NCBI GenBank assembly: GCA_037447655.1
Contig: JBBHKE010003299.1
Span: forward strand, 62,001-126,000
Direction: 5' to 3'
Origin: Zygnema cylindricum
Lineage: Eukaryota > Streptophyta > Zygnematophyceae > Zygnematales > Zygnemataceae
DNA: 64,000 nt
Under the pieces are notes generated by a model that ran no database searches, was not told the DNA's origin, and was given only the letters and a program-made list of their open reading frames with translations. The position numbers were made by a program, and so were the translations under genes. Shown piece by piece: positions 9,366-22,206 of the stretch (position 1 is its first letter; each line of letters starts with the position of its first letter).

Positions 9366-12300
9366 CTCCCCTTATTTTCTAGTTAATCTTTAATTTTCAG
9401 ACCACACTTCTCCCTGCAGAAAATTAGCTTAGGGGAAGGCACAGGTTTGGTCATCATATCTGCTACCATCTCACTATATGGTCGGTACTCTAAACTGATT
9501 ATTTTGTTTTCTACTTTCTCTCTAACAAAGCTGAGTCTGATGTCCATGTGTTTAGCTTTAAAATGATGTTTAGGATTGGCAGAAATAGCGATTGCTGCCT
9601 GATATCACAAAAAATTTTCTGCACACCACTCTTAAAGTGACCAAGCTCACCAAGCAAAGACTTGACCCACATCAATTCTTTTATAGCAGAGCAAGAGGCC
9701 ATATACTCAACCTCCATGGTGGACTGAGCAATAACCTTTTGCTATTTGCTACTCCAACAGCAAGCCCCATCAACCACATATAATACATATCTAGAAGTAC
9801 ATCTCCTCATCGGAGCATCACCATAACTGGCATCACTCCAAGAAGTGATGTCAGTATTCTTCCCGCCCAAATGCAACCACAGATCCCTAGTTGTATCAAA
9901 TATCTAAGGACTCTCTTAGCTGCCTCCTTATTCTTCTTAGTGGGAGCATTTGGACTTCTACTCAGCACTCCTACAGCTGCAGCTAAATCCGGCCGGGTAG
10001 AATTCATAAAATAGATTAGGCTTCCCACTACTTCTCTGTAAGGAATAGTCTGCATGAACTTTTGTTCTTCAGGACTTAATTCCTCATCTAAGACTATGAC
10101 TCATTCTTCCTCACTCCCCTCACTTTCGTTCTTTAACTCCATTGGAGTTGTACAACTATTAGCTTTATCTATCTGAATTTTTTCCAGCATGTTCACTATT
10201 GTTTCCTTTTGAGTCAATCTTATAATCTTTCTTTCTCGGTCTCTTTCTACTTGAATTCCCAAATTATATTTTGCTTCTCCCATATATTTCATTTCAAATC
10301 TCCTCTAAGATCGGTTTTCAGCTTATTAATTTTTTTCATTGATTTACTTAAAACAAATACATCATCAACATAAATTGCAATATATATAATACCTTCCTCT
10401 TCTTCAAAAACATAGATTGAGTGATCTGAGCTAATCCGGATATATCCTAGACCGGTAAGAAACTCATCAAGTTTCTTATTCCTCTGTCGAGGCGCCTGTT
10501 TAAACCGTAAAGTGATTTAATCAGCCGACATACCTTACTCTCCTCTCCTTCCTCCACAAATCCTTCGGGTTGTCGCATGAAGATCTCCTCTTCCAATTCT
10601 CCATGCAAAAAGGCTGTCTTGATGTCCATCTGGTGCACCTCCTTGTCTTCCGCTGTTGCCAGATTGAGAAGTATGCGGAGGGAGGGAAATCTGACGACCG
10701 GGGCAAAGGTTTCCTTGTAGTCAATTCCCTCATTTTGTGTAAATCCCTTTGGCACTAATCGGGCCTTATAACGCTCAATTGTGTTATCTCGGTTCAGTTT
10801 TAATTTGAAAACCCACTTACAACCGATTGGTTTTCGGTTAGGTGGACAATCCACTAGCTCCTAAGTATCGACTGCCATAATTAAGGCCATCTCCTCATTG
10901 ATGGTTGTCTTCCACCGGTTTCTTTTTGGGCAAGTCATCACCTCTCCATAAGTCTGAGGTTCATTTTGATGAGATAGTTTTGTTACCTTGTTATTAACCT
11001 GTTTTTCCTGCAATATTTTGCTACTTCTCCTTCCCCCCTCAAAATCTGTGGTAGGAATAGATGGTTCTCGTGGGTTCTTTTGAACAATCTCGGCTTCTCC
11101 CCTGTCCTTTGATTCAGAATCAGTTTCCACCACCTCGGGTAGAGTGGTCATTGGAGTTTCCGCAGCCGAGTTCTTTTTGGTCTGATTTGTACCTGCAAGA
11201 ATGTCATCTTCTCTAAAACTTGGATAGTTAGGAAGTTCAAAGTCATCGGAATTTTTTGACTCAAATCTGATTTTTAATAACTTTGTATACTTGAAGGGAT
11301 CCACGGACTTTCCTTTATCCATAACTACTAGATGCTTTACTAAGATTATATCTTCCTTTTTTAGATCATAAACTCTATATCCTTTAACATCCTCATCATA
11401 TCGTAATAAGTATCCCGGTTTTCCTTTAGGATCTAGCTTCCAATTAGACCGATGTGTATCTAGACTGAATACTTGACTGCCGAAAACCTTTAAGTGAGAT
11501 ATGTCTGGTTTCCGGCCTGTCCATCTCTCATAAGGTGTTTGATCTTTTATAGGTGAAGTAAAAACTCTATTTTTGAGGTAATTAGCACAGTTCATTGCTT
11601 CGGCCCAAAACCTTTTTCCTATCTTCTTGTCCGACAACATACTTCTAGCACTCTCACTTAGTGTCCTATTTAAACTTTGAGCTACCCCATTATGTTCTGG
11701 GTTTTCTAGAACTGTCTTTTGGTGTTGGACTCCATCTTCCCTAAAAAAATCCTCAAACTGGTTAGAAGTATACTCTCCACCATTGTCACTCCTTACTCTC
11801 TTGATTAGAGTTTCATGGAGTTTTCGCTCCATGCTTTATATTGTCTAAAATAAGCTTGAGCTTCTAACTTGTTTTTCAAAAAATACACCTTGGAATATCG
11901 AGACTAATCATCAGTGATAGTCATCATAAATATCTTCCCCCCCGGTGAGGGCACTTTGGCCTGTCCCCAAATATCTATGTGTACTAAATCTAGATTTTTT
12001 TCTCCCCTATAGGTGGTTCTTTTGGGAAAGGGCAATCTATGTGCTTTACCTTGAGCACATCCACTATAACCACTTAGATTCTCACTCTCACTGAACTAAA
12101 TTCCTTCCACCACTCTCATCTTTTTCATCTCTCTTAGCTTATCTAGATTCACATGCCCAAGCCTCTTATGCCACATCATTATATCATGAACACCAACATA
12201 ATAAACATTATTCTTTTCATTGCTTAAAATCTACCTAAACATCCCTTGGCTACCTTTTTCAGCGGTGAAATAATCTTCCTTCTCAAAACTAGCAGTAAAG

Positions 12301-12744
12301 ACTCATTTCCTAGTGCTACTATCAAAACCCTTATCATCTAATACAGACGTAGAGATGAGGTTTTTGTTCAGCTCCGGAATAAACAATACATCGGAGAATG
12401 TAACTATGGATGTCTTTCCTTTTACGAACACTTTCAGATCTACCGATTCTACAAGAGTAGTAGTGACTATCCTCCCATCCCTATACTCTATCTCTACGGT
12501 GGGAATCTTTTTTATCTTAGTGAACAGGTGTTTATCCTTACACATGTGCATGAAGGCACGTGAATCTACAATCGAGCCTCCTTCACCTTTGAATCCACCG
12601 AAAGCACATTTATGCTTTCGTGGAATTTCTACCTCGTTTGTCACTTCCAACTCCTCATCCAATAGGAGCTCATCGTCCTCGTCTTCCGATTCCACCTCAT
12701 GTACTTGTGTCACAAGGGCCTTTTTCTACCCTCTTGGGGTTCCC
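9366..12744 (-). pseudogene. Pol of copia element C (decayed)
   Basis: Protease near 12570 keeps IVDSRAFMHMCKDKH (DSGAS changed to DSRAF). A GAG-pre-integrase region follows. Integrase and its C-terminal GKPGYLLRYDEDVKGYRVYDL part are open from 11832 to 10861, including RVRSDNGGEYTS and FWAEAMNCANYLKNRV. Reverse transcriptase 10854-10447 includes GCKWVFKLKLN and HQMDIKTAFLHGELEEEIFMRQPEGF. RNase H fragments run to 9420. Several stops and frameshifts separate the parts. The ATG-proximal residues and domain order match element K, the least damaged relative. Confidence 0.88.
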
Positions 12745-13699
12745 CCGGTCTGCCCCTCCTTTAACAAGAGCTCGGTTAGTTAAGTGCACTCCGCCATATA
12801 GTGCCTTGGTTTCTTACAGAAATGACATAAACCTTTGGGAGCCTTTGGTCCGAACTCGTCGGTCTGATTTTCTACTCCCCCCCTTCGTAATTTTTGACCG
12901 GTCTCCGTGAATCCTTGTTCCTCCAGTCAGTCCCAGCTGCCAAGGCTTGCCCACTCTTTCCTCCCTTTCAGATCTTTAATGTTTTCTTCCGAACAAGAAT
13001 CATTCCTACCACTGAGTTCCATATCCACCTTGAGTCCGGCAAGTCCTACACACGGTTGACTATGTTCTCGAACTCATCGGGTAACATCATCAGTAGACAG
13101 TTAACCTTTTCATTTTCACCAAAATCTTTTCCAGCACTCTCTAGCTCCATAAAAAGTGTAGCAAGCTCATTGCAAAAATCCAACATCTTTTCCCCTTTGT
13201 ATACATACTCTTTAACTTTCTGATCAGCAACCTGTTGTTGCTGAATCGTACCACTTTGGTACATCTCTATGAGAGCCATCCAAAGATCGGATGCCCTTTC
13301 TACCTGCAAATGAGGACATGCAAGTCCTTGAGTAAGATGGCGGAGGATGAAGTGCTTTGGCGCCATATTATTCAAGTCCCAGGCATCAGTATCATTCTCC
13401 TCGTTCCTTGGGGTAGGTGACATGAATGTCGAACCAGTTGCTATTAGTGTGGTAGTTTCTTTCTCCTTTCCTTTGTCCACCACCTCTTCTCCTTTTGTCT
13501 CGTCTGTTGAAGATGGATCTGCATCTCTAGTGAATCTGCCTCTTGTAAACCTTGGAGGTATCCCAAGACTAGATGGACGCCTCACCCGTCCACTCACTAT
13601 TCCCCAAAACCGTTTCTCACATAGAGCTCTTGTCATCATACTTTCCCAGTATATGAAGCCAACTCCATTCAATATGGGGACCCTAGATGGTGGGCCCAT
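12745..13699 (-). pseudogene. Gag of copia element C (decayed)
   Basis: The protein starts MGPPSRVPILNGVGFIYWESMMTRALCEKRFWGIVSGRVRRP at the ATG inside the primer binding site and is open to 13046 (PDEFENIVNRV). The upstream LTR ATG seen in the 3' LTR is changed to TAG in this 5' LTR, so only MGPP could start it. The zinc knuckle CHFCKKPRHYMAEC (CX2CX4HX4C) lies at 12788-12829 after frame breaks. The acidic linker EVESEDEDDELLLDEELEV near 12700-12640 precedes the protease. Confidence 0.87.
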
Positions 13700-13703
13700 A
13701 GCC
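13689..13703 (-). promoter_or_regulatory. Primer binding site of element C
   Basis: Reads GGCTATGGGCCCACC on the minus strand, one mismatch from the complement of plant initiator tRNA-Met nucleotides 26-40. It directly abuts the LTR end fixed by the CCAAA target duplication and holds the gag ATG. Confidence 0.8.
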
Positions 13704-14773
13704 TGCAACTCTGAGACCTCTATAGGACCTCAAAGTAAGCAGCTCACACGAAGCCTCTAGGATAACCCTGACCCCTTTGTGTTTAAGCACGAATAACCGC
13801 CACCCTGGCAAACAAAAACTTTGACCATCCTCACTTTTGTGAAGGCAAGACTCCCCTGAGTCGATAGCAAAAAGAATCTCTGAATTTGCTCCTCTGAGCA
13901 GTAAGTTATGGAGGGTCAAAGTTGACCTTTTGTAAAGATGCTCTTTGGGGGAGAGGGTCCTATCTACCAATTTTTTCGAAGTCCTATCTCTCTCACAAAC
14001 TCTATCTACTAATGTACGGAACCAATTATATGACACTTCCGTACATAAAAGTACATCTGCCGATGTACTTTCTGTACGGAAACTGTACGACATGGCCTAA
14101 AAGTCGACACATGTCATATCCGGGTTCGGTCCCGTAATCCCTGGGGATGCCGCGATCCAACGTACTTTTGCCACGTGTCATCCGATGTGGCGATGACCAC
14201 AAACCGTCGAGATTCTCTTCCGCGATCTTAGCCTTCTTCCTTGGCGTCCGATTGAATGCAAATTTCAATCGTAGCCGTAATAAATACTTGTGCGGTATTT
14301 GTTTCGGTAAAGAAATAAATGCGCGTTACTAGTTTATTACATATACCGTAATCCGTATTTTTACATAGCTGGATCTATGTATCCCGTAAACAGTTGTAGT
14401 TAAATGAATTATCCTACATAATAATATTTAACTAAATATCAAACCCTATATCATACATCATTAGTCTTAGACTTAACGGCTACGACTACCGGCTACCGGG
14501 CTATCTTTCTTTCCGCAAGTACCAAGATCAAATCCCGATTCCGACATCCATCCTTTTAGTAAATAAACTACTTATCGGTATATAAACTAATCCATTTCCT
14601 TGTAACCTATGGATAGCCAAGGTAGCTATGGCTTTAGCTTCCACTCCAACTTCCCAGTAACTGCGACAAGTGTGGGAGTTTGGAGAGAGAAGTTAGAGAC
14701 AGACTGTCTCGGCTTCTTTCTGTACTTTAATTTAGACCTAGAAAATACTTAAAAAGAACCATCAATTTCTACA
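13704..14773 (-). repeat. 5' LTR of element C
   Basis: 1070 bp, with the same layout as the C 3' LTR. The U3 palindrome reads AAAGTACATC-TGCC-GATGTACTTT (14047-14070). A tRNA-like remnant with ATCAAATCCCG lies near 14526. Many small differences from the 3' LTR show the insertion is not recent. Confidence 0.92.
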
Positions 14774-15329
14774 CCAAAAACCTATTTGCAACTAGCCTAA
14801 AGCTAAATAGTGAAACACTATTATCTTATGCACTACACAACAAAATCTTGTTTCTTCAATTATTCTCAATTTGGCGCCGTACACATAATGTTGCTGCATA
14901 GTCATCAATAGTCAAATAAGTCGAATCGGCTGTGGTTATCTTTGTACCAATATTTGGAGTGCTTTCAATGCAACTAGTCAACCGTGGTCCCCACTTGAAT
15001 CTTGACTGTCCGTATGGTTGAAATCTGCATCTAGTACTTGTACGATATATTTGATTTCCTGGATGTTTTGTTCGCTTTACGTCCGTCCGATTTGCGGAAA
15101 ACACTCGTTGGATGTGCAACATGTGCTCAGAGCCATTCCACAATACATGCGATATCTTCAAATGCTGACGCTTGTCTATGTGATTGTACCATACACTCTA
15201 AAGTCGAGTCACTCTTTCACTATCACACTATTTTAGGTAAGTATTATAAGGCTGACCCAAAAATATTCTAAGTCATAAACCTCCCCTCACAGCTCTATCT
15301 ACTTAGGATAAAGCTTTAAAACCAACAGT
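14774..15329. other. Unassigned sequence between C and D
   Basis: It starts with the right CCAAA duplication of C and continues the sequence interrupted by C. A minus-strand open stretch of 101 codons (15161-14856) ends in DDYAATLCVRRQIENN; I do not recognise it. TGGCGCC near 14871 resembles some retroelement primer sites, which is weak evidence. From about 15245, a short segment (CCAAAAATATTCTAAGTC) resembles LTR debris also seen near 8173 and 42016. Confidence 0.3.
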
Positions 15330-15629
15330 AGAGGGTTTAGAGAGGGGTTTAGGACTTAGCCAAATCTTAGGTAGCCGCCTCTCTCTCAGAGTGCTTTTGT
15401 ACAAAAGGTCATCTTTTGACTATATATAATTCAATGCTTAGGGGAGCAAACTACTTGATTCTTTTTGCTATTGACTCAAAAAAGTCTTGTCTTTACATGG
15501 TGAGGCTGGTCAAAGTCATTGCCTGTCAGGTGGCAGTTATTTTTGGTGAAACCGAAAGGGGCCAAGGTTATCCTACATGCTTAGTATAAGCTGTATATTC
15601 TGAGGGCTTATCGAGGCCTCAGAATTTCA
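15330..15629 (+). repeat. 5' LTR remnant of copia element D (R-U5 part)
   Basis: This is the downstream part of an LTR. It has TATATATAA near 15420, GATTCTTTTTGC, a hairpin-like GACTC/AAGTC and the terminal hairpin ATTCTGAGG/CCTCAGAAT before the end TTTCA at 15629. The stem differs from element K (ATTCTGTGG/CCACAGAAT) by a compensatory pair. The start of the LTR is not recognisable, so the left limit is approximate. Confidence 0.7.
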
Positions 15630-16839
15630 GGTTATGGGTCCACCCTCTTGGGTACCCATCTTTAATGGAACTTGCTTTATATACAAGGAGAGTATGATGA
15701 AAGGAGCTCTATGCGAGAAAATGTTTTGGAGAATAGTAAGTGGACGAGTGAGGCGTTCATCTAGTCTAGGCATCCCTCCAAGGTTTGGAGTGAGCAAATT
15801 TACCAGAGATGCATATCGAACTCCATTATAGGAGACCAAGGTAGGGGAGGTGGTAGAAAAAGGAAAAGAGAAGAGATATCCACACCAATAGCAACCGGTC
15901 CGACATTTCTGCCATCGGTTCCGAGAAACGAGGAGAATGATATTGATACTTGGGAGTATAATAATATGGCAGCAAAGCATATTAATCTTCAACATCTCAC
16001 CCAAAGACTTTCATCTCCTCATTTGCAAGTAGAAATAGCACCAGATCTATGGGTGGCACTCATAAATATGTATGGAAGTGGTACTATTGAAGAACAACAG
16101 TTGGCAGATTAGAAAATAGTTACACATGTCTTCAAAGAGGGGATGATGCTAGATTTTTGCAATGAGCTTGCATTGCTCTTTATAGAGTTAGAGAGTAATG
16201 GAAAGGTAGAAATTGAAAAAGAAAAGATTAATTGTTTACTCATGAAGCTACCCGATGAGTATGAAAACATAGTCAATCTAGTATAGGACTTACTTGACTC
16301 CAGGTGGACCTGAAATTCTGTGGTAGGGATGATTCTCGTCCGGGAGAATACCATAAAGATTTGAAGGGGAGGGAACAGTGGACAAGCCTTGGCTCCCGAG
16401 AGTGATTGGAGGAAAAAGGACTCAAAGAAACCCTTCGGAAGCTATGAAAGATGGGGACAGAAAAATCAGTTCGATGAATCCGAACCGAGGGTTCTTAAGG
16501 GACTTTGCCACTTTTGTAAGAAACTAGGTTATTACATGGTAGTTTGTTCGAAGTTAACTGAGCATCGAATAAACAAGGGGCAGACCGGTGGACCTCTAAA
16601 GGAGAAGAAGAAGGCATTTGTGACGCAAGTACATGAGGAGGAGTTTGAGGACGATGATCTCTTGTTAGATGAAGAGATGGTGGTGAAGATAGAGGTTAAA
16701 ATTCCACGAAAACAAAAATGTGCTTTAGGAGGATTGAGATGTAAAAGTAGGCTGGATCATGGATTCCAGTGCTTCTATGCACATGTGTCAAGATAAACAC
16801 TTATGATGGATTTGGGTGCTTCTATTGACATATGTAAAG
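15630..16839 (+). pseudogene. Gag and start of protease, copia element D (interrupted by E)
   Basis: The primer binding site GGTTATGGGTCCACC (15630-15644) gives MGPPSWVPIFNGTCFIYKE, followed by the Gag pattern MKGALCEKMFWRIVSGRVRRS with stops and frameshifts. A zinc knuckle near 16505 reads CHFCKKLGYYMVVC, where the knuckle His is Tyr. Protease starts near 16760 (MDSSASMHMCQDKH in frame pieces). An imperfect ~47-bp tandem repeat of the protease segment (16759 and 16806) directly precedes the insertion of E. The coding sequence resumes at 23197. Confidence 0.85.
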
Positions 16840-17847
16840 TGCAATTTTGTGTCCTCCATTGGACTACAGAATTTAAGAAGCCTCTAGATAGCTTTTAACT
16901 AACCCACTTTTAGCAACAATCCCAGCTGCCCTAGTGGAAATATTGACAGCGTGACTGCACCTCTGTGCAGCTTGGACTCCCTTGAGTCCGTAGCAAAAAG
17001 AATCACTAAAAACGGCCAACCAGCCGATAAGTTATGAGGTGGCAAAGATGTCAATTTATACAAACTCTCAAAGAGAGAGGTGATTGTCTACTGCAAAATT
17101 TCTAAGTCCTAAATCCCTCTCACAACCGGTATCTTCTATAGTATGATCCAATCAAATCACTGTGTAGTACAAAAAGGTACTACGGCCGATGTACTTTCTA
17201 TACGGCATGTGTATGACAAGACCATTGAGTGGACGTGTGTCCATGTTTTACTTGTCCTTATGTTCCCGGAATATCCGTGACAAAATGTTATCTCTCCGCG
17301 TGGCGTCACGTCATGCCACGTCTGAAAACCGCCAAAGTGACCATTCTTAGATCTCGGCGTTGATATGCGACATTGGAACAAAATCCAACATTTAAAGTGA
17401 ACCGTCGAAATAAATGTATGATTCATTTGATTCGTGCGGAGATCATGTTCCCACTATATTTTAAACTGGTTCTATATTCCCTCATTCATAATTCCCGTAA
17501 TTGGATTAACAATCATAACACGGTTTATATATTTATCACACCTTATGTATCCTAGCAAACTTCTACGACAAACCGGTAAGAGCTGACGGCGACGCCTCGC
17601 TCTGCCGATCGGAGGTTGGAGTCCTGCCGAACTCTACCTTTTGTTGAGAGTGACTTATGTCACTCTTAGTCTTGCTTATGGAGCTGAGGCAGTCATGGAT
17701 CCATCACTCTCTCTTTCTCTTTCACTGATTACAACAAGTATGAGGGCTAGAGAAAAGCGGTGGAGGCAAGCTGCCTACGCTTGTCTTGCCTATTTCATTA
17801 AACAAATTAGACTTAGAAAATACACTATAAACCTAGCTATTTCAACA
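16840..17847 (-). repeat. 3' LTR of element E
   Basis: 1008 bp, from TGTTGAAATAGC at 17847 to AAATTGCA at 16840. It includes the antisense tRNA-like segment (17560-17642, +) and a TATAAATT box near 17057. The G-box seen in other LTRs has decayed to GCGTGG. Confidence 0.9.
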
Positions 17848-20800
17848 CTCCTCTTATATTCTAGTCTTATTTCAACTTCTCTTTTATTCCACACTTTTCC
17901 TCACAATACTTTAACTTGGGAGATGGCACAGGTTTGGTCATCATACTAGCCACCATTTCTTCATCAAATTTATACACAAAATTCACAATTTTGTTTTCTA
18001 CTTTTTCCCTCACAAAACTCATTATTGTGTCCATATGCTTAGCTTTGAAATGGTGCTTAGGATTGGCTGCAATTGGAATGGCAGCCTGATTATCACAAAA
18101 AAAATCATGCACTCCCTTCTTTATATACCCTAATTCGTGCAACAAGGACTTGACCCACATTAACTCTTTTTCAACAAAACAAGAGGCCATGTACTGAGCC
18201 TCCATAGTAGACTAAGCAACCACCATTTGTTGCTTACTGCTCGAACATCAAGCACCTTCCCCCATTAACAACATATACCCAAAAGTTGAACTTCTCATAG
18301 GTGCATCCCCATAACTAGCATCACTCCAAGTAGTGATATCAGTGTGCTCCTCTCCCAAATGTAACCATAAAACTCTCGTTTCTACCAGATATCTCATGAC
18401 TCTGTTGGCTACCTCCCAATCTCTCTTCTTACGATCGTTAAGACTCCTACTGAGGGCTTCTACTGCTGCCGCTATGTCCGGCCTTGTACAGTTTATAAAG
18501 AAGATGAAACTTTGTAAGACGTGTCTATAATAAATAGACTTCATAAACTCTCTTTCCACTAGACACATTTGATCATTTAAGATTATCACTCCTCCTTCTA
18601 CACTCCCATCACTTACTTTTTTCAAGTCCATGGGAGTGGTACAACTGTTTGCCTTTTCCATCTAGAATTTCTCAAGCATATTACCTATTGCTGCCTTTTG
18701 AGTAAGTATGATAATCCTTTTCTCCCCCTCTCTCTTTATTTGGATTCCCAAAATATATCTTGCCTCACCTAAATCTTTCATATCAAAATCAACTTCTAAG
18801 ATCTTTGTTTAACTTATTGATCTTTTCCAAAGACTTACTTAACACTAGCAGATCATCCATATAAACTGCATTAAAAATCACACAATTCTCATCTTCAAAC
18901 ATATAGATAGAATGGGCATAGCTGATCCGGATATTGCTCGGACCGGTGAGAAACTCATCTAGTTTTTTATTCTATTGTCGCGGAGCTTACTTTAGTCCAT
19001 CTAAGGACTTTAAGAGCCTGTAGACTTTGCTCTTTTCTCTTTCTTCCACGAACCCCTCTGGTTGCCTTATGAAAATTTCTTCCTCTAACTCACCATTAAG
19101 AAAAAAAGTCTTAATATCCATCTAGTGTATTTCCATGTCTTCCGCTGGTGCCAGACCGTGGAGAATCATTACTAATGGGAACCGAACAACTGGAGCAAAA
19201 GTCTCCTCATAGTCAATCCCCTCCTTTTGGGTGAACCCCTTTGCTATCAATTAAGCCTTATATCTCTCAATGGTATTATCTGGGTTAAGCTTTAGTTTAA
19301 ACACCCATTTACAGCTAATCAGTTTTTTGTCCGAAGGACAGCCCGCTAGGTACAAAGTATTTGCTTCCATGATGGAGGCCATCTCATCATTTATGGCTCT
19401 AATCCATCTTTCTTTCTCTGGACTCTGACCGAGGCTCATCTGATTGAGATAGCTTAATTACCTTATGAGGGGCATGTTTTCTCTTGTATCATTTTGCTGC
19501 TCCTTCTCCCTCCCTCAAACCTTGAAGTCGGAATGGAGGGAAGTCTTGGATTTCTCTTTATCGTCTCATCGGCTCCCCTATACATAAAACCTGGTTCCGA
19601 TTCCTCCTCTTCTGTCTCCCCGAAGTCCATAGGAATATGTGAGATTTCTGATGGATCTCGTGTATCTTGTATCTCCCGTGAATCTGCACTTACTTTTTTC
19701 ACTCATGTCCCTTTCGAGAATGATCAAGTTCTCCTCACTTTCGGACTCAAATCTGATTCTTATCTTCTTCGTATATTTGAAGGGGTCAAATGACTTCCCT
19801 TCATCCATGACAACTAGGTGTTTGACTTGAATGATATCTTTTTTTGCTAAGTCATAGACTTTATATCCGTTAACATCCTCATCATATCCTACAAAGTATC
19901 CAAGTTTTCCCTTTAACATCTAGTTTCCAGTTTTTCCTATCTCTGTCACGATTGTAAACTTGGCTACCGAATACTTTAAATTGAGAGACATCTGGTTTCC
20001 TTCCAACCCATCTCTCATAAGATGTCATTCACTCTACGGCTGAGGTTAGGACTCTATTCTTAATGTAATTCGCACAGTTCATGGCTTTGGCCCAAAATCT
20101 CTTCTCTATTTTCTTGTCGGCCAAAATATTGCATACACTATCTCCTAGTGTTCGGTTCAACCTCTCAGCTACCCCATTTTGTTCTGGGTTATATGGTACG
20201 GTTTTCAGGTGCTAAAATCCCTCATCTCTCAAATATTCCTCAAACTGGCTTGAGGTATATTTCCCCACATTATGACTCTTTATTCTCTTAATGGGGGTTC
20301 CATAAAACTTTTCACTCTAAGCTTTATACTCTTTAAAGTAAGTTGGTGTTTCAGACTTTGTTTTTAGCAAGTAGAATATAGTGTATCCAGACCAATTATC
20401 AGTTATTGTCAACATAAACCTGTTCCCTCCGACCGAAGGTACTTTTGCAGGTCCTCAGATATCTCTGTGGACCAAATCTAGTACTTTCTCACCCCCATAT
20501 GTGGCGACTTTGGGAAAAAGGATTATGTGAGTCTTACCTTGAGCTCAGCCACTAGAATCATCCACCATTTTACTATCCCCAAACTGTATGCCTTCTACTA
20601 CACCAAGCATCTTCATTTCCCTCAGCCTATAAAAATCCACATGCCCCAACCGCTTATGCCAAATCATGAACTTTGAAACACCAACATACTAAGCATTCTT
20701 CTTTTCATTACTCAAGTTAAGCCTAAACATTCTTTGGCTACCTTTATCTGCCGTGAAGTAGACTTCATCTCTATACTTAGCTATAAAGACTCCCTTTCTA

Positions 20801-21740
20801 GTGAAGGTATCAAAGTCTTTGTCATTTAACACAGACGTAGAGACAAGATTCTTACTCAACTAAAAAATGTAGAGTACATTTGAAAAGGTGAGTATAAAAG
20901 GCTTACCCTCCACTTAAACTTTCAGATTTACCGACCCCACTAAATTTGTGGGAACCACTCTCCCATCCCTATACTCTATCTCTACAATAACGATCTTTCT
21001 CAGCTTAGTAAAGAGGTGCTTATCACGACAAATGCATGGATGCACTTGAGTCGATGATCCATCCTTTCTGTGGAGCTTCCCCAATTGCTCCGAGAGCACA
21101 CTTTTGTTTCCGAGGGATCCCCTTCTCCTCCAAGCTCTCGTAAAGAAGAAGCTCCCCATCCTCCTACTCAGAGGACTCGTCCTCAATTTGTCCTTTCACT
21201 TTTGTGACCACAAACTCCTTCTTCTTCCCTCCGGAAAAACCCCCTCCATGGTTCTCTTGAAGGCTCAGCTATGACAGCTTGACAGAATCTGTTATCAAGT
21301 GTCCCGACTTTTTGCAAAAATGACAAAGACCCTTTGGGGGCTTTGGTCCTCCAAACTGATCTCTCTCTCCTTTGAATGGTTTCTTCTGATCCTTCCCCCA
21401 TTGGTTTCCTCCTGAAATTAGAGCTTGGATGCTCTTCCCCCCCCTCCTAATCTCAATTTTGTTCTCCTGCACAAGTATCATCCAGACCATTGTGTCCCAA
21501 TTCCATGAACTGTTAGTCATTTCCTATATTCGGTACACTATGTTTTTATATTTGTCGGGTAACTTCTTGATGAGAGTGTTAAATTTCATCTTCATTGTAC
21601 CTATCCACTCGGCACTCTCCATCTCCATATACAAACAAGAGAGATCATTACAATAGTCTAACATATTTCCCCCTTGTAAGTATAATTTCCTAACTTTTGT
21701 TCGGCCAAATGGAGCTCTAGAATAGTACATGCTCTATAAA
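17848..21740 (-). pseudogene. Pol and 3' half of gag, copia element E (decayed)
   Basis: From the gag side: KVRKLYLQGGNMLDYCNDL near 21690, zinc knuckle GLCHFCKKSGHLITDSVKL near 21320 (last Cys is Ser), protease region 21190-20900 with the CRDKHLFTKLRK sequence, integrase pieces, GKLGYFVGYDEDVNGYKVYDL at 19910-19850, reverse transcriptase 19440-18700, and RNase H 18661-17867 (DITTWSDASYGDAP and WVKSLLHELGYIKKGV). Numerous stops. It follows element K in order and length. Confidence 0.88.
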
Positions 21741-21756
21741 TTTCCACCAAACTCAC

Positions 21757-22206
21757 TCACAACTCCTCGGCCTTGTAAATGTGGAGATGGGGGGTTGCCA
21801 AAGCCTCAGTGAGGTTTCTTAAAATAAAGTTTTTGGGAGCAATGTTGATGTCTTCCCACATTTGGATGTCGTTCCCTGCAATCTTCAAGGTTGCTGCTCT
21901 GAGTGCTGTGGTAATAGGAGCAATAAGAGTAAATGGCGTCTCATTCTCTTTCCCCTTTTCGGACACAGTGTTGTCCCGATTATATACCTCATCTGCTTTA
22001 GCAGAGGGACCTGCATAAAACCTTATTCCACCCAACCCTGGTGGAGTTCCCTGAGGTGGACGTTTCACTTGTCCAGTGACAATACCCCAGTATAGTTTCT
22101 CGCATAAAGCCCCCATCATCATGTCTTCCCAACAGATGAACCCAGATCCAGTGAAGGTGGGCATCCTAGAGGGTGGGTCTATAACCTGGAATTCTGTGTC
22201 CTCCAT
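21757..22206 (-). pseudogene. Gag N-terminal part of copia element E, start codon in the LTR
   Basis: The 149-codon open stretch starts at the LTR ATG (22206) and reads MEDTEFQVIDPPSRMPTFTGSGFICWEDMMMGALCEKLYWGIVTGQVKRP. It passes through the LTR end (22187) and the primer binding site (22186-22172) without interruption. The second ATG of other copies is ATA here (M to I), so in this copy only the LTR ATG could start Gag. The stop comes after HIYKAEEL. This supports the idea that the LTR ATG can be a real start, though the element is dead. Confidence 0.75.

Larger units (their letters stand above)
8299..14773 (-). mobile_element. Complete Ty1/copia element C with 5-bp target duplication
   Basis: The element is 6475 bp with two LTRs of 1067 and 1070 bp that both start TGTAGAAATTGATG and end GAGTTGCA. 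It is flanked on both sides by CCAAA (8294-8298 and 14774-14778). This 5-bp duplication fixes the LTR ends and so shows that the primer binding site follows the LTR with no spacer. All coding parts are decayed. The polypurine tract is AGAAAATAAGGGGAG (9380-9366). Confidence 0.93.

Noticed and set aside
14856-15161. 101-codon minus frame as a gene
   Set aside because: No recognisable domain, and the sequence is interrupted context of TE debris; kept only as unassigned sequence.
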